A stretch of 64,000 bases of DNA, taken from positions 62,001-126,000 of the forward strand of contig NZ_SNXW01000010.1 in NCBI RefSeq assembly GCF_004362855.1, read 5' to 3'. The translations under genes were made by a program, and so were the position numbers. The notes under the pieces were generated by a model. It did not search any database. It had not been told where the DNA came from and worked only from the letters and a program-made list of their open reading frames with translations. Positions 19,585 to 34,705 of this stretch are shown piece after piece. Position 1 is the first letter of the stretch, and each line of letters begins with the position of its first letter. This DNA comes from Aquabacterium commune. Lineage in GTDB: Bacteria; Pseudomonadota; Gammaproteobacteria; Burkholderiales; Burkholderiaceae_C.

Positions 19585-19649
19585 CAAAAGCAGGACGCCG
19601 ACCTGAACGCTTCTGCGTCGGTCGGTGGCATGCCACTTAAAATGGCGGG

Positions 19650-22475
19650 ATGACCCCTCCCGCACCTGCCGCCTCCACCGCCCCCCTGTCCACCGGCACG
19701 CCTGACGCCGCCCCGCCGCCCATGCGCTTGTCGGGGCTGGAGCCCGTGCTCATCGGGCAAGGCTCGCTGTTCGTCAACGTCGGTGAACGCACCAACGTGA
19801 CGGGCTCGAAGGCCTTCGCGCGGATGATCCTGGAGGGGCGTTTCGAGGACGCGTTGTCCGTGGCCCGCCAGCAGGTGGAAAACGGCGCCCAGGTCATCGA
19901 CATCAACATGGACGAGGCCATGCTGGACAGCAAGGCCGCCATGGTGCGCTTCCTGAACCTGATCGCGGGTGAGCCGGAAATCGCGCGCGTGCCCATCATG
20001 ATCGACTCGTCCAAATGGGAGGTGATCGAGGCGGGCCTGAAGTGCGTGCAGGGCAAGGGCATCGTCAACTCGATCTCTCTGAAGGAAGGCGTCGAGAACT
20101 TCGTCCATCAGGCCAAGCTGGTCAAGCGCTATGGCGCGGCGGCCGTGGTCATGGCCTTCGACGAGCAAGGCCAGGCGGACACCTTCGCGCGCAAGAAAGA
20201 GATCTGCGAGCGCGCCTACCGCATCCTGGTCGATGAGGTCGGCTTCCCGCCCGAGGACATCGTCTTCGACCCGAACATCTTCGCCATCGCCACCGGCATC
20301 GAGGAGCACGACAACTACGCCGTGGACTTCATCGAGGCCACGCGCTGGATCAAGCAGAACCTGCCAGGCGCCAAGGTGTCGGGCGGTGTCTCGAACGTGT
20401 CTTTCAGCTTCCGCGGCAACGAGCCTGTGCGCGAGGCCATCCACACCGTGTTCCTGTACCACGCCATCCAGGCGGGCATGGACATGGGCATCGTCAACGC
20501 CGGCATGGTCGGTGTCTATGACGACCTGGACGCGAACCTGCGCGAGCTGGTCGAAGACATCGTGCTCAACCGCCAACCCGTCTTCAAGGATGGCGAAGAC
20601 ACCACGCTGACGCCGACCGAGCGCTTGCTGGCCATCGCCGAGCAGGTCAAAGGTGCCGCCAAGGACGACACGGCCAAGCTGGCCTGGCGCGGCACGCCAG
20701 AGGCACCGGTGTCGGTGGCGCAACGCCTGAGCCACGCCCTGGTGCACGGCATCACCGAGTTCATCACGGCCGACACCGAAGAGTGCTATCAAGAGATCAA
20801 GGCAGACGGCGGACGCCCCCTGCACGTGATCGAAGGCCCGCTGATGGCTGGCATGAACACCGTGGGTGACCTGTTCGGTGCGGGCAAGATGTTCCTGCCG
20901 CAAGTGGTGAAGTCCGCCCGCGTGATGAAGCAGGCCGTGGCCCACCTGCTGCCCTACATCGAAGAAGAAAAAAAACTGCTGATCGAAGGCGGCGGCGACG
21001 CCAAGGCCAAGGGCAAGATCGTGATCGCCACCGTCAAGGGCGATGTGCACGACATCGGCAAGAACATCGTCACCGTGGTTTTGCAGTGCAACAACTTCGA
21101 GGTGGTCAACATGGGCGTGATGGTCCCGTGTAAGGACATCCTCGACAAGGCCAAGGAAGTCGGCGCGGACATCATCGGCCTGTCAGGCTTGATCACGCCC
21201 TCGCTGGAAGAGATGCAGTACGTCGCCGCCGAAATGGAGCGCGACGCCTACTTCCGCGAACGCCAGACGCCACTGCTCATCGGTGGCGCCACCTGCTCGC
21301 GCGTGCACACCGCCGTGAAGATCGCGCCGAACTACAGCGGCCCGGTGGTCTATGTGCCCGATGCCTCGCGCGCGGTGGGGGTGTGCTCCGAGCTGCTGAG
21401 CGACGAGCGCCAGGTGGCCTACATCGCCGAGCTCAACGCCGACTACGCCAAGGTGCGCGAGCAGCACGCCAACAAGAAAGCCACGCCGATGGTGTCGCTG
21501 GCCGAGGCCCGCACCAACAAGGCGCTGGTGGACTTCGCGGCCCACACGCCCGAGGCACCGAAGTTCATCGGCCGGCGCGTGTTCAAGAACTACGACCTGG
21601 GCGAGCTGGCCCCCTACATCGACTGGTCGCCCTTCTTCCAGACCTGGGATCTGCACGGCCCCTACCCCGCCATCCTCAGCGATGCGGTGGTGGGTGAAGA
21701 AGCCCAGCGCGTGTTCGCCGATGCCCAGGCCATGCTCAAGAAGATCGTCGAGGGCCGCTGGTTGACGGCGCATGGCGTGATCGGCCTGTACCCGGCCAAC
21801 ACGGTGGACGACGATGCCATCGCGCTGTACGCCGACGAGACCCGCACGACCGAGCTGATGCGCTGGCACCCGCTGCGCATGCAGAGCGAGCGCCCGGTGG
21901 TGGACGGGGTGAAGCGCCCCAACCGCTCGCTGGCCGACTTCGTGGCACCGCACCCGGAGGCCGGCGGCAAGGCCGACTACATCGGCATGTTCGCCGTCAC
22001 CGCGGGCCTGAACATCGAGAAGAAGGAAGCCGAGTTCATGGCCCACCATGACGACTACTCCGCCATCATGCTCAAGGCCCTGGCCGACCGCCTGGCCGAG
22101 GCCTTCGCCGAGCGCATGCACGAACGCGTGCGCAAGGAGTTCTGGGGCTACGCCAACGCCGAGGTGCTGGACAACACCCAGCTCATCAAGGAGCAGTACC
22201 GCGGCATCCGCCCGGCACCGGGCTACCCGGCCTGCCCGGACCACACGGTCAAGCGCGACATGTTCAAGGTGCTGGACGCCCACGAGGTCCACATGCACCT
22301 GACCGAGAGCCTGGCCATGATGCCGGCGGCCAGCGTCAGCGGCTTCTACCTGGCGCACCCGGAGGCCGCCTACTTCAACGTGGGCAAGATCGGTTCGGAC
22401 CAGGTTGACGACTGGGCGCAGCGCACCGGTCACAACCGCAGCGATGCCGAGCGTGCATTGGCACCGCTGCTCTGA
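19650..22475 (+). CDS. metH: Cobalamin-dependent methionine synthase lacking the homocysteine domain
   Basis: This 941-residue protein transfers a methyl group from methyltetrahydrofolate to cobalamin for methionine synthesis. The order is a short Pro/Ala-rich N terminus, the pterin-binding domain ([30 protein letters not shown]), a cobalamin cap, the B12-binding domain with the His ligand in [12 protein letters not shown], and the SAM-dependent activation domain ([15 protein letters not shown]). E. coli MetH (1227 residues) has an N-terminal homocysteine/zinc domain that is absent here. In many Burkholderiales that domain is a separate gene; it is not adjacent in this window, since the two genes upstream are ydcH-like and patatin. 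No cobalamin riboswitch is visible in the 65-base leader. Confidence 0.93.
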   Translation: MTPPAPAASTAPLSTGTPDAAPPPMRLSGLEPVLIGQGSLFVNVGERTNVTGSKAFARMILEGRFEDALSVARQQVENGAQVIDINMDEAMLDSKAAMVRFLNLIAGEPEIARVPIMIDSSKWEVIEAGLKCVQGKGIVNSISLKEGVENFVHQAKLVKRYGAAAVVMAFDEQGQADTFARKKEICERAYRILVDEVGFPPEDIVFDPNIFAIATGIEEHDNYAVDFIEATRWIKQNLPGAKVSGGVSNVSFSFRGNEPVREAIHTVFLYHAIQAGMDMGIVNAGMVGVYDDLDANLRELVEDIVLNRQPVFKDGEDTTLTPTERLLAIAEQVKGAAKDDTAKLAWRGTPEAPVSVAQRLSHALVHGITEFITADTEECYQEIKADGGRPLHVIEGPLMAGMNTVGDLFGAGKMFLPQVVKSARVMKQAVAHLLPYIEEEKKLLIEGGGDAKAKGKIVIATVKGDVHDIGKNIVTVVLQCNNFEVVNMGVMVPCKDILDKAKEVGADIIGLSGLITPSLEEMQYVAAEMERDAYFRERQTPLLIGGATCSRVHTAVKIAPNYSGPVVYVPDASRAVGVCSELLSDERQVAYIAELNADYAKVREQHANKKATPMVSLAEARTNKALVDFAAHTPEAPKFIGRRVFKNYDLGELAPYIDWSPFFQTWDLHGPYPAILSDAVVGEEAQRVFADAQAMLKKIVEGRWLTAHGVIGLYPANTVDDDAIALYADETRTTELMRWHPLRMQSERPVVDGVKRPNRSLADFVAPHPEAGGKADYIGMFAVTAGLNIEKKEAEFMAHHDDYSAIMLKALADRLAEAFAERMHERVRKEFWGYANAEVLDNTQLIKEQYRGIRPAPGYPACPDHTVKRDMFKVLDAHEVHMHLTESLAMMPAASVSGFYLAHPEAAYFNVGKIGSDQVDDWAQRTGHNRSDAERALAPLL

Positions 22476-22646
22476 GCCCACCCCTCTGGTTTGACCGGAG
22501 GCAGGGCGTGACGGATGTCGCACGTGCCGCCCCTTTCTGGCGCAGCCGTTTCAGGCTCTTACACCTGAGGCATCCGGCTGCAGGACGTTCACCGGGGAGC
22601 GTGGCAGATTGGCAACCATTCCGATCTGCCCTCGGTCACGGCCGCC

Positions 22647-24443
22647 ATGCCGAACCGCTCCGCCATGTTGTTGCTCGCCCGCGTCACGCCCTTGCTGCAC
22701 CGCACCACCCTCGCCAGCCTGGCCTGGGGGAAGCGCGCCGCCATGGTGGCCGGGATGGCCGTCATGCTGGGCCTGGGCGCCTGCGGCGGCGGGGACTCGC
22801 CCAGCAACACCTCCCCCCGTGAGCAGGCCGCGGCCAAGCCCGCCAGCGACAGCGAGGCTCACCGCTTTCTGCAGCAGGCGAGTTTCGGGCCCACACCCAC
22901 CCAGGTTGCACGGCTCAGAGAAGTCGGCTATGGCCCATGGATCGACGAGCAGTTCGATGCCCAGCCCGCGCTGACCCATGTGCAGACGGTCGAGGCGTCT
23001 GCGGCAGCCAAGGCGCGCTCCGCTGGACCCAGCCCTGATGACATCATCTACTCTTGGTGGACACACGTCCTGCGAGACGAACAGGCCCAGTTGCGGCACA
23101 GGGTGGCCTTCGCGCTCTCAGAGATCTTCGTCATCTCCATCAACAACGTTGGCAATGGTCGCACCGTGGCCAGCTACATGGACATGCTGACGCAGCAGTC
23201 CAGTGGCAACTACCGTGACTTGCTCGAAGGCGTGGCGATGCACCCAGCGATGGGGCAATACCTTTCGCACATGGCCAATGTGAAGGCAGATGGCAGCGGT
23301 CGCGTGCCGGACGAAAACTTTGCGCGCGAGGTCATGCAGTTGTTCTCGATCGGCCTGTACGACCTCGACGACAGCGCCCAGCCCAAGTTGATCAACGGCA
23401 AGCCGGTTGAGAGCTACAACGCCAACGACATCAAGGGGCTGGCACGGGTGTTCACCGGTTTCAGCTGGATGTGGCCAGCCTCCAAGTCGGGGCAGCCTTG
23501 GTGGAAGTGTTTCTGGCGTTGGAACGAGTGTTCCGATCCGAACACCCAGGACATCAGCCCGATGCAAGGCTATGCGGAGGCTCATGAAGCCGGCGTGAAA
23601 CAGTTCTTGGGGGTGACCGTGGCCACCCAGAGCACCGCCAACCCCCAGGCCAGCCTTCGTGTGGCCCTGGACACCCTGGCCAACCACCCCAACACCGCGC
23701 CGTTCCTCAGCCGTCAACTCATCCAGCGCCTGGTGACGAGCAACCCCAGCAATGCTTATGTGGCGGACGTAACCCGCACCTTCCGCCAGAGCAACGGGAA
23801 CCTGCGCGCAGTGGTCAAGGCCATCCTGCTGCACGATGAGGCACGTCGCCCTGCTGCGGCCACCCTGTACAGCTACGGCAAGCTGCGCGAACCCGTGTTG
23901 CGCCTGGCACACCTGCTGCGCGCCCTGCCCCACACCAGCGACCGCTACCTGAGCAGCGGCTCGGTCTTCTATGCTGCGATCGACACGAGCGATGCGGCCA
24001 GCTCTCTCGGTCAGACACCGATGCGCTCGCCCTCGGTGTTCAACTTCTTTCGCCCTGGCTACCGGCCACCGCAAAGCGCCATCGCGGCGGAAGGCCTGGT
24101 CGCACCCGAAGCCCAGATCGCCACCGAAACCGCAGCACTGGGCTACGCCAACTTCGTGAGCAACATCCTGGAGAGCGGCTGGGGAGAGTGGAGCAGTACC
24201 ATGCGTCGCAACGATGTGCAGTTCGATTTCAGCCCCTGGCTGGGCAAGGCGGTCACGCCATCCGACCTGATCGATGCCATTGCCACGCTGATGCTGGGCC
24301 GCCCGCTGAGCGGCACCGCACGCACCACCGCCATCACAGCCATCGACGGCATGCCCAAAACCACCGATGCCAACAAGCGCCAGCGGGTGCAAGCCGCGGT
24401 GCTGCTGGTGGCCGTGTCACCGGACTTCATGGTCCAGCAATGA
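22647..24443 (+). CDS. DUF1800 domain lipoprotein
   Basis: This is a 598-residue exported protein. A hydrophobic signal ends in a lipobox (MLGLGAC followed by GGGD), so it is probably a lipoprotein. The body begins HRFLQQASFGPTPTQVARLREVGY and contains RVAFALSEIFVIS, NFAREVMQLFSIGLYDLDD and RSPSVFNFFRPGYRPP, which define the DUF1800 family. Its function is unknown. The exact start is uncertain: ATG codons at 22647, 22665 and 22734 or 22743 could all precede a signal. It abuts the DUF1501 gene, and these two families are regularly paired. Confidence 0.85.
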   Translation: MPNRSAMLLLARVTPLLHRTTLASLAWGKRAAMVAGMAVMLGLGACGGGDSPSNTSPREQAAAKPASDSEAHRFLQQASFGPTPTQVARLREVGYGPWIDEQFDAQPALTHVQTVEASAAAKARSAGPSPDDIIYSWWTHVLRDEQAQLRHRVAFALSEIFVISINNVGNGRTVASYMDMLTQQSSGNYRDLLEGVAMHPAMGQYLSHMANVKADGSGRVPDENFAREVMQLFSIGLYDLDDSAQPKLINGKPVESYNANDIKGLARVFTGFSWMWPASKSGQPWWKCFWRWNECSDPNTQDISPMQGYAEAHEAGVKQFLGVTVATQSTANPQASLRVALDTLANHPNTAPFLSRQLIQRLVTSNPSNAYVADVTRTFRQSNGNLRAVVKAILLHDEARRPAAATLYSYGKLREPVLRLAHLLRALPHTSDRYLSSGSVFYAAIDTSDAASSLGQTPMRSPSVFNFFRPGYRPPQSAIAAEGLVAPEAQIATETAALGYANFVSNILESGWGEWSSTMRRNDVQFDFSPWLGKAVTPSDLIDAIATLMLGRPLSGTARTTAITAIDGMPKTTDANKRQRVQAAVLLVAVSPDFMVQQ

Positions 24444-24457
24444 GCCAGGAGCAAGAC

Positions 24458-26071
24458 GTGAGTCACCCCCACCACCCTGACCGGCGCCGCTTCCTCCAAC
24501 GCGCGGCCTCCATGTCTGCCATGGGCGCTGCGCTGCCTTTTGGCTTGAACATGGGCACGCTGACGCAGGCGTCTGCCCAGAGTGCAGGCGGCGGCTACAA
24601 GGCCCTGGTGTGCCTCTTCTTCAACGGCGGCAACGACGCTTTCAACATGGTGCTGGCCACGGACAGCACATCCTGGGGGCACTACCTCCACCACCGGCGC
24701 CCCACAGATGGCAGCACCTCGATCGCGCTGATGGAACCCGGTGTGGCGCCAGTGAGCAGCGCATCCGGCGCCACGCCAGAGCGCCTGGGTGGTGTGCTGC
24801 CCATCAACCACGCGGGGCGCAGCGTCCATGCGGGTCGCACCTTCGCGCTGCACCCGGCGCTGAGCAAGCTGCAACAGATCCACAATGCCGGACGCGCCTG
24901 CGTGCTGGCCAATGTGGGCCCACTGACGCGCCCGACCAGCAAGCTGGACTACGCCAGCGCCACCGCGAGCAAACCAGCCAAGCTGTTCTCGCACAACGAC
25001 CAGCAATCCACCTGGCAGTCGTTCCAGCCGGAGGGTGCCAGCGAAGGCTGGGGCGGCCTGATGGGGGACCTGCTGATGTCGGGCAATGGCGGCGGCCGCA
25101 GTGCCACCGATGCCGCCATCGTCCAGCGCATGTTCACCTGCATGACGCCCGCCCAGACCTCCGTGTGGCTGGCAGGACGCTCGGTGCTGCCCTACCAGAG
25201 CAGCAGCACCGGCATCCAGAGCCTGGGCAGCGGCGGACGCATCTATGGCAACGCGGGCCTGCAGACTGCAGTGGCCTCGGTGATGGGCACCATCCCCCCC
25301 GGAGGCAGCACCCCCAACGACCGCACCAGCCTGTTCGTGCTGGATCAGCAGAAACTGGTGCAGCGCGCGCTGACCGCCAGCACCCTGCTGGGCAACGCCT
25401 TGGCGCCACTGGGCAGCAGCCCGTGGAGCAGCGCTGGCGTCACGAACCCGTACACCGACCCCCTGCTCCACTACACCAGCCCGGTGGACGGCACGCAAAA
25501 GCTCAACGGCGTGGCCTTGCAGTTGCAGATGATCGCGCGACTCATCGACACCAACCGCACGGCCAGCCTCGGCATCACGCGCCAGTTGTTCATGGTCAAC
25601 ATGGGCGGCTTCGACACCCATGACAAGCAGATCAGCGAACAGGCCGACCGCATGGCTTCGCTGGACCACGCCCTGAACTACTTCGACACCGTGCTGGCCA
25701 GCATGCCGGGCGGCGACATGCGCAGCCAGGTGACCACCTTCACAGCATCGGAGTTCGGCCGCAGCTTCACCAGCAATGGCGATGGCACCGACCACGGCTG
25801 GGGCTCGCACCACATCGTCATGGGTGGTGCGGTCCATGGCACCGAGGTCTATGGCACCTTCCCGCAGTACAGCTCGGCCGACACCGCCGGCAATTTCAGC
25901 AGCCCCGACCAGATCCAGAACGGCGTGCTGATCCCGACCACCTCGGTGGACCAGTACGCCTACACGCTGGGCAAGTGGATGGGCGTGAGCCCTGGCGACC
26001 TGGCGACCCTGTTGCCCAACCTGGGCCAGTTCAGCAGCAGCACGCACGACCTCGGCTTCATGCGGGTTTGA
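24458..26071 (+). CDS. DUF1501 family Tat-exported protein
   Basis: This is an exported protein of 537 residues from GTG 24458, which has AGGAG 6 bases upstream. An ATG at 24440 overlapping the previous stop (ATGA) would add six residues. The N terminus HHPDRRRFLQRAASMSAMGAAL is a twin-arginine signal. The mature part has YKALVCLFFNGGNDAFNM, VNMGGFDTHDKQ and TASEFGRSFTSNGDGTDHGWG, typical of the DUF1501 family with its alkaline-phosphatase-like fold. The substrate is unknown. It is coupled to the DUF1800 lipoprotein gene, so the two probably act together outside the cytoplasm. Confidence 0.87.
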   Translation: MSHPHHPDRRRFLQRAASMSAMGAALPFGLNMGTLTQASAQSAGGGYKALVCLFFNGGNDAFNMVLATDSTSWGHYLHHRRPTDGSTSIALMEPGVAPVSSASGATPERLGGVLPINHAGRSVHAGRTFALHPALSKLQQIHNAGRACVLANVGPLTRPTSKLDYASATASKPAKLFSHNDQQSTWQSFQPEGASEGWGGLMGDLLMSGNGGGRSATDAAIVQRMFTCMTPAQTSVWLAGRSVLPYQSSSTGIQSLGSGGRIYGNAGLQTAVASVMGTIPPGGSTPNDRTSLFVLDQQKLVQRALTASTLLGNALAPLGSSPWSSAGVTNPYTDPLLHYTSPVDGTQKLNGVALQLQMIARLIDTNRTASLGITRQLFMVNMGGFDTHDKQISEQADRMASLDHALNYFDTVLASMPGGDMRSQVTTFTASEFGRSFTSNGDGTDHGWGSHHIVMGGAVHGTEVYGTFPQYSSADTAGNFSSPDQIQNGVLIPTTSVDQYAYTLGKWMGVSPGDLATLLPNLGQFSSSTHDLGFMRV

Positions 26072-26096
26072 ATCCGGCTCAGGGCCAGCATGAACC

Positions 26097-28016
<1,920 letters not shown>

Positions 28017-28136
28017 CCAGGGAGAGGCAAAACGGCTTTGCACCACTTTGGCACAACAGCCGCGTGGCGCACAACGGGGTGCATCCCACCCCTGCCGTGC
28101 TGCGCTGCACCACGGCCGTTGACCGCCCCGAGGCCG

Positions 28137-31151
<3,015 letters not shown>

Positions 31152-31218
31152 GAGCGACTCAGAGCAAGGAACAGGCCCACCCACCAGGGGCAAGGGCAAC
31201 CGGCCATGATACGTCGGC

Positions 31219-32142
31219 TCAGGCCTCGCTGTCCTCGTCCACGCAATGCGCCACGATGGCGCCCAGGCGCTCGATCTCCACGCGCACGGTGTCACCGGCG
31301 CGCAGGAACTTCGGTGGGCTGAAGGCCGCGCCCACGCCGCTGCAGGTGCCGGTGAAGATGACGTCGCCGGGCTCCAGCGTCATCACCTGCGTGAGCTGCG
31401 CGATCTGCGACCACACGGTGTGCATCATCAGCCGCGTGTTGCTGTGCTGGCGCAGCTCGCCATTGACCCAGCAGCGCATCTCCAGCCCGTGCGGGTCGCC
31501 GACCTCGTCGGAAGTGGTGATCCAGGGGCCGAAGGGCGCGTGGGTGTCGAAGCTCTTGCCCAGCGTCCACTGCGAGGTGCGCTTCTGGAAATCGCGCACC
31601 GACACGTCGTTGCCCACGGCGTAACCGAACACCACCTCGTGGGCGCGCTCCAGCGGCACATGGCGGCAGCGCTGGCCGATGATGGCCACCATCTCGGCCT
31701 CGTAATCGCTCATCTGCGAGACGCGCGGCAGCACGATGTCGTCGAAGGGCGCATGGATGGCATTGGCCAGCTTGGGGAACCAGACCTGGTGCTCGGGCAC
31801 GGTGCGGCTTTCGCCCACGATGCTTTCCTGCACATGCTCCAGGTAGTTCAGGCCGATGGCCAGGGTCTTGCCCGGGCGCGGGATGGGCGCCAGCAGGTGG
31901 ACGTTGTCGAGCGTGAGGTCGGCCGGGGCCCCCGCGGCCAGCGCCGCCACCTGGGCGCGCACCGCCGGCCAGTGGGTGATCAGGTCGATCATGGGCTGGT
32001 GCGCCGAGAGCTGGGCACCGTGCGGCAGCGTGAGCTTGTCGGCGAGGGTGACGAGTTCGTTGCCGCGCAGGACACCGATCTGGGCGCCACTCACGGCGCC
32101 GCTCTGGGCCTGACCGAGGTGTTCGAAGGTGCACACATGCAT
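31219..32142 (-). CDS. Fumarylacetoacetate hydrolase family protein
   Basis: This is a 307-residue cytosolic metal-dependent enzyme. The C-terminal catalytic core shows [10 protein letters not shown], the metal ligands in [38 protein letters not shown], and [16 protein letters not shown]. The family cleaves C-C bonds or isomerises acylpyruvate-type products of aromatic degradation. The exact substrate cannot be read from the sequence, and no aromatic pathway genes lie nearby. The ATG at 32142 gives the usual N terminus. It follows the ABC permease gene by 62 bases. Confidence 0.88.
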   Translation of the reverse strand: MHVCTFEHLGQAQSGAVSGAQIGVLRGNELVTLADKLTLPHGAQLSAHQPMIDLITHWPAVRAQVAALAAGAPADLTLDNVHLLAPIPRPGKTLAIGLNYLEHVQESIVGESRTVPEHQVWFPKLANAIHAPFDDIVLPRVSQMSDYEAEMVAIIGQRCRHVPLERAHEVVFGYAVGNDVSVRDFQKRTSQWTLGKSFDTHAPFGPWITTSDEVGDPHGLEMRCWVNGELRQHSNTRLMMHTVWSQIAQLTQVMTLEPGDVIFTGTCSGVGAAFSPPKFLRAGDTVRVEIERLGAIVAHCVDEDSEA

Positions 32143-32204
32143 GGGAGAGATCCTGGTTTCGTTGCGGGGGCGCAGATGGCGCGAGGATGGCGCGAGGATG
32201 GCAC

Positions 32205-33380
32205 TCAAGCGGCGCGCAGGCAGTCCACGATCTTCAGCCGCGCCGCGCGCCAGGCCGGGATGAAGCCGCCCACCAGGCCCATGGCGAGCGCAAAGCCCAG
32301 CGACTGCGCCGCGATGGCCGGCGTGAGGCGGAACTGGAAGGCCAGCTCGGAAAAGGTCTGGAAATTCACGGTGGAGATGTTCACGGCCTGCATCAGCGAG
32401 GCGCCGCCCAGCCCCATGATGCCGCCCACCAGCGCCAGCAGCAAGGCCTCGCCCAGGAAGGCCGAGAGCACCGCGCTGCGCCGGAAACCCAGGGCGCGCA
32501 GGGTGCCGATCTCGCCCACGCGCGAGGCCACCGAGGCGAACATCGTGATCATCGCGCCGACCACCGCCCCGATCGAGAAGATGATGGACAGCGCCAGGCC
32601 GAGCAGGCGGATGAAGGTGGCCAGGGCCTCGGACTGCTCGGCGTAGAAGGCCACCTCGCGCTTGGCCTCCAGCGTCAGGCGCGGGTCGGACTCCAGCTGC
32701 GCCTTGACGGCGTCGAAGCTGTCGGCATCGGCCAGGCGGAAGACCACGCTGGAGAACGCGCTGCGGCGGAAGGCCTGGATCATCTGCTCGCTGTCGCCCC
32801 AGACTTCGGAGTCAAACGCGCTGCGCGAGGCGTCGAACACGCCCACCACCAGCCAGTCGCGGCCGGCGAAGCGCATGGTCTCGCCCAGGCCGGCACCGGC
32901 AAAGCCGCGTGCCACCGCCCGGCCCGTGACGATCTCGGAGGTGCCCGGGCGGAACATGCGGCCCTGCACGATGCGCACCTGCGGGCGCAGCGCCAGGCCG
33001 ATGTCGGAGGTGCCACGCACCGTGACGTTGCTGGGCTTGCCGCTGTCGCGCTTGGGCAGGGTGTTGAGCACCACCGGCTCGCGGCTGACCAGCTTGCGGC
33101 CCTGGCCGTCGGTGGCGATCTGCGCCAGGCTGTCCACCACCGCGGCCTGCTCACGCACGATGCCGGAGTTGATCTCCGCGCCCGCGCCCTTGCGCAGCAC
33201 CATCACGTTGTCGGGCTGCCCGGTGGCGACCAGCGTGGCGCGGATGCCCTCGCTCATCATCAGCACGGTGGCGAACACATAGACCACCAGGGCCATGCCG
33301 CCGGCGGTCAGCACGGTGGTCACGCGGCGCACCCAGAGGTTGCGCGCGATGTAGCTCAGGGGCACGGTGCGCAGGCTCAT
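32205..33380 (-). CDS. ABC transporter permease, FtsX/MacB type (second)
   Basis: This 391-residue inner-membrane protein has an N-terminal helix (VTTVLTAGGMALVVYVFATVLM), a large periplasmic MacB-PCD-like domain, and three C-terminal helices. Between them it carries the family motif ASVASRVGEIGTLRALGFRR, which contacts the ATPase. The ATG at 33380 is preferred to a TTG further up. It follows the first permease by 36 bases; the two probably form a heterodimer exporting an unknown substrate. No ATP-binding subunit is adjacent; see the entry for the efflux adaptor at 41522-42886. Confidence 0.9.
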   Translation of the reverse strand: MSLRTVPLSYIARNLWVRRVTTVLTAGGMALVVYVFATVLMMSEGIRATLVATGQPDNVMVLRKGAGAEINSGIVREQAAVVDSLAQIATDGQGRKLVSREPVVLNTLPKRDSGKPSNVTVRGTSDIGLALRPQVRIVQGRMFRPGTSEIVTGRAVARGFAGAGLGETMRFAGRDWLVVGVFDASRSAFDSEVWGDSEQMIQAFRRSAFSSVVFRLADADSFDAVKAQLESDPRLTLEAKREVAFYAEQSEALATFIRLLGLALSIIFSIGAVVGAMITMFASVASRVGEIGTLRALGFRRSAVLSAFLGEALLLALVGGIMGLGGASLMQAVNISTVNFQTFSELAFQFRLTPAIAAQSLGFALAMGLVGGFIPAWRAARLKIVDCLRAA

Positions 33381-33416
33381 GCGGGGTGCCCCGTCATCGG
33401 GTGATGCCAAACGCGC

Positions 33417-34595
33417 TCAAGCCACATGGCGCAAGCCCTGCACGATGTCGATGCGCGACATCTTCCAAGCCGGCCAGGCCGCCGACACCGTGCCCACCAC
33501 CAGCGCGGCCAGCGCCTGCAAGGCCACCGTCAGCATCGAGACCTGGAAGATGGGGAAGAGCGTGCCTGCGGCCTTCACGAAGGCCTGCGCCATGGGGAAG
33601 GTCACGGCGATGCCGATGCCCCCGCCGATGAGCGCGATCAGCAAACTCTCGCCGAACAGCAGCTTGACCACGAAGCCCGGCGGGAAGCCCAGGGCCTTGA
33701 GCGTGGCGTACTCGGCCAAGCGTTCGCGCGCCGTCATCGTCATGGTGTTGGCCATCACCGCCATGATGATCAGGACGATGATGAAGCTCACGGCCTGCAC
33801 GGCCAGCAAGATGGTTTCGCTCATGGAGACGAAGCCCAGCTGGAAGGCTTTTTCGGTCTCGGTCAGGGTTTCGGCCAGGGAGTTCTTGAACAGCGCGTCG
33901 ATGCGTTGCGACACCAGCGGCGCGTCGTCCGGGTTGTGGATGCGCACCACATAGACCCCCACGTAATCGGCTTTCGCGGCCTTGCCGGCCGTGCCCCCGG
34001 CCACCCGCGCGCGGATGCCATCGGCCAGGCGCTGCCAGTGGATGAACATCTGCTGCTCGTCGGTCTTGGCGTCCTTGCCCTGGTAGATGCCGCGCACGGT
34101 GAAGCGCCAGGTGCCCGGGTAGATGGTGCCGCGCAGCGCGATGCTGTCGCCCACCTTCCAGCCGAACTTCGCGGCCAGCTTGCGGCCCACGACGCAGCCC
34201 TGGCGGTCGCGGAAGAAAGCCTGCTTGTCGGCCTCGTCGAGCTGGAACTCGGGGTAGAGCGCGAGGTAGCTGGGCGGGTCCACGGCGAACTGCGCGAAGA
34301 AGTTGCGCTCGGTCACGTAGATGCCGCCGAACCAGTTGGCCCAGGAGATGCCGCTGACGCCTTCGACCGACTTGATGCGCTCGGCGTAATGGAGCGGCAG
34401 CGGGAAGGTCAGCGAGATCGAGCTGCGCGTGATCAGGCGCGTGCTGGAGGTGGCATCGACACCGGCGTACCAGGCATCGACGATGGTGCGCAGCAAGCCG
34501 AAGGCCGAGATGGCCACGACCAGGCCGACCAGGGTCAGCAGCGTGCGCAGCCGATGGCGGAAGGCGTTTTTCAGCAGCAGGCGCAGGAGGAACAT
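33417..34595 (-). CDS. ABC transporter permease, FtsX/MacB type (first)
   Basis: This 392-residue protein has the same topology as its downstream partner: helix 1 (LRTLLTLVGLVVAISAFGLL), a periplasmic domain of about 200 residues, then three helices with TMTARERLAEYATLKALGFPPG. The start may be ATG 34595 (MFLLRLLLKNAFRHRL) or ATG 34634; neither has a strong ribosome site. It is the first efflux gene after the accessory island. Its partner ATPase is expected directly upstream but is missing there: the sequence runs into the 3' end of the fic gene after 110 bases. Confidence 0.9.
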   Translation of the reverse strand: MFLLRLLLKNAFRHRLRTLLTLVGLVVAISAFGLLRTIVDAWYAGVDATSSTRLITRSSISLTFPLPLHYAERIKSVEGVSGISWANWFGGIYVTERNFFAQFAVDPPSYLALYPEFQLDEADKQAFFRDRQGCVVGRKLAAKFGWKVGDSIALRGTIYPGTWRFTVRGIYQGKDAKTDEQQMFIHWQRLADGIRARVAGGTAGKAAKADYVGVYVVRIHNPDDAPLVSQRIDALFKNSLAETLTETEKAFQLGFVSMSETILLAVQAVSFIIVLIIMAVMANTMTMTARERLAEYATLKALGFPPGFVVKLLFGESLLIALIGGGIGIAVTFPMAQAFVKAAGTLFPIFQVSMLTVALQALAALVVGTVSAAWPAWKMSRIDIVQGLRHVA

Positions 34596-34705
34596 GGGGC
34601 GGGCGGGTCGCTGTCCGGGGGTGGCCGTCACCATACACCAGGCGTCGGTTCATCCTGGGCTGCCAACGCGCACGTGGCGCGGGCCTGGACCTGTCCTGTG
34701 CGTCG

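Noticed and set aside
22483-22501. Terminator after metH
   Set aside because: CCTCTGGT-TTG-ACCGGAGG can form a stem with one G-T pair, but no T-run follows on either strand.
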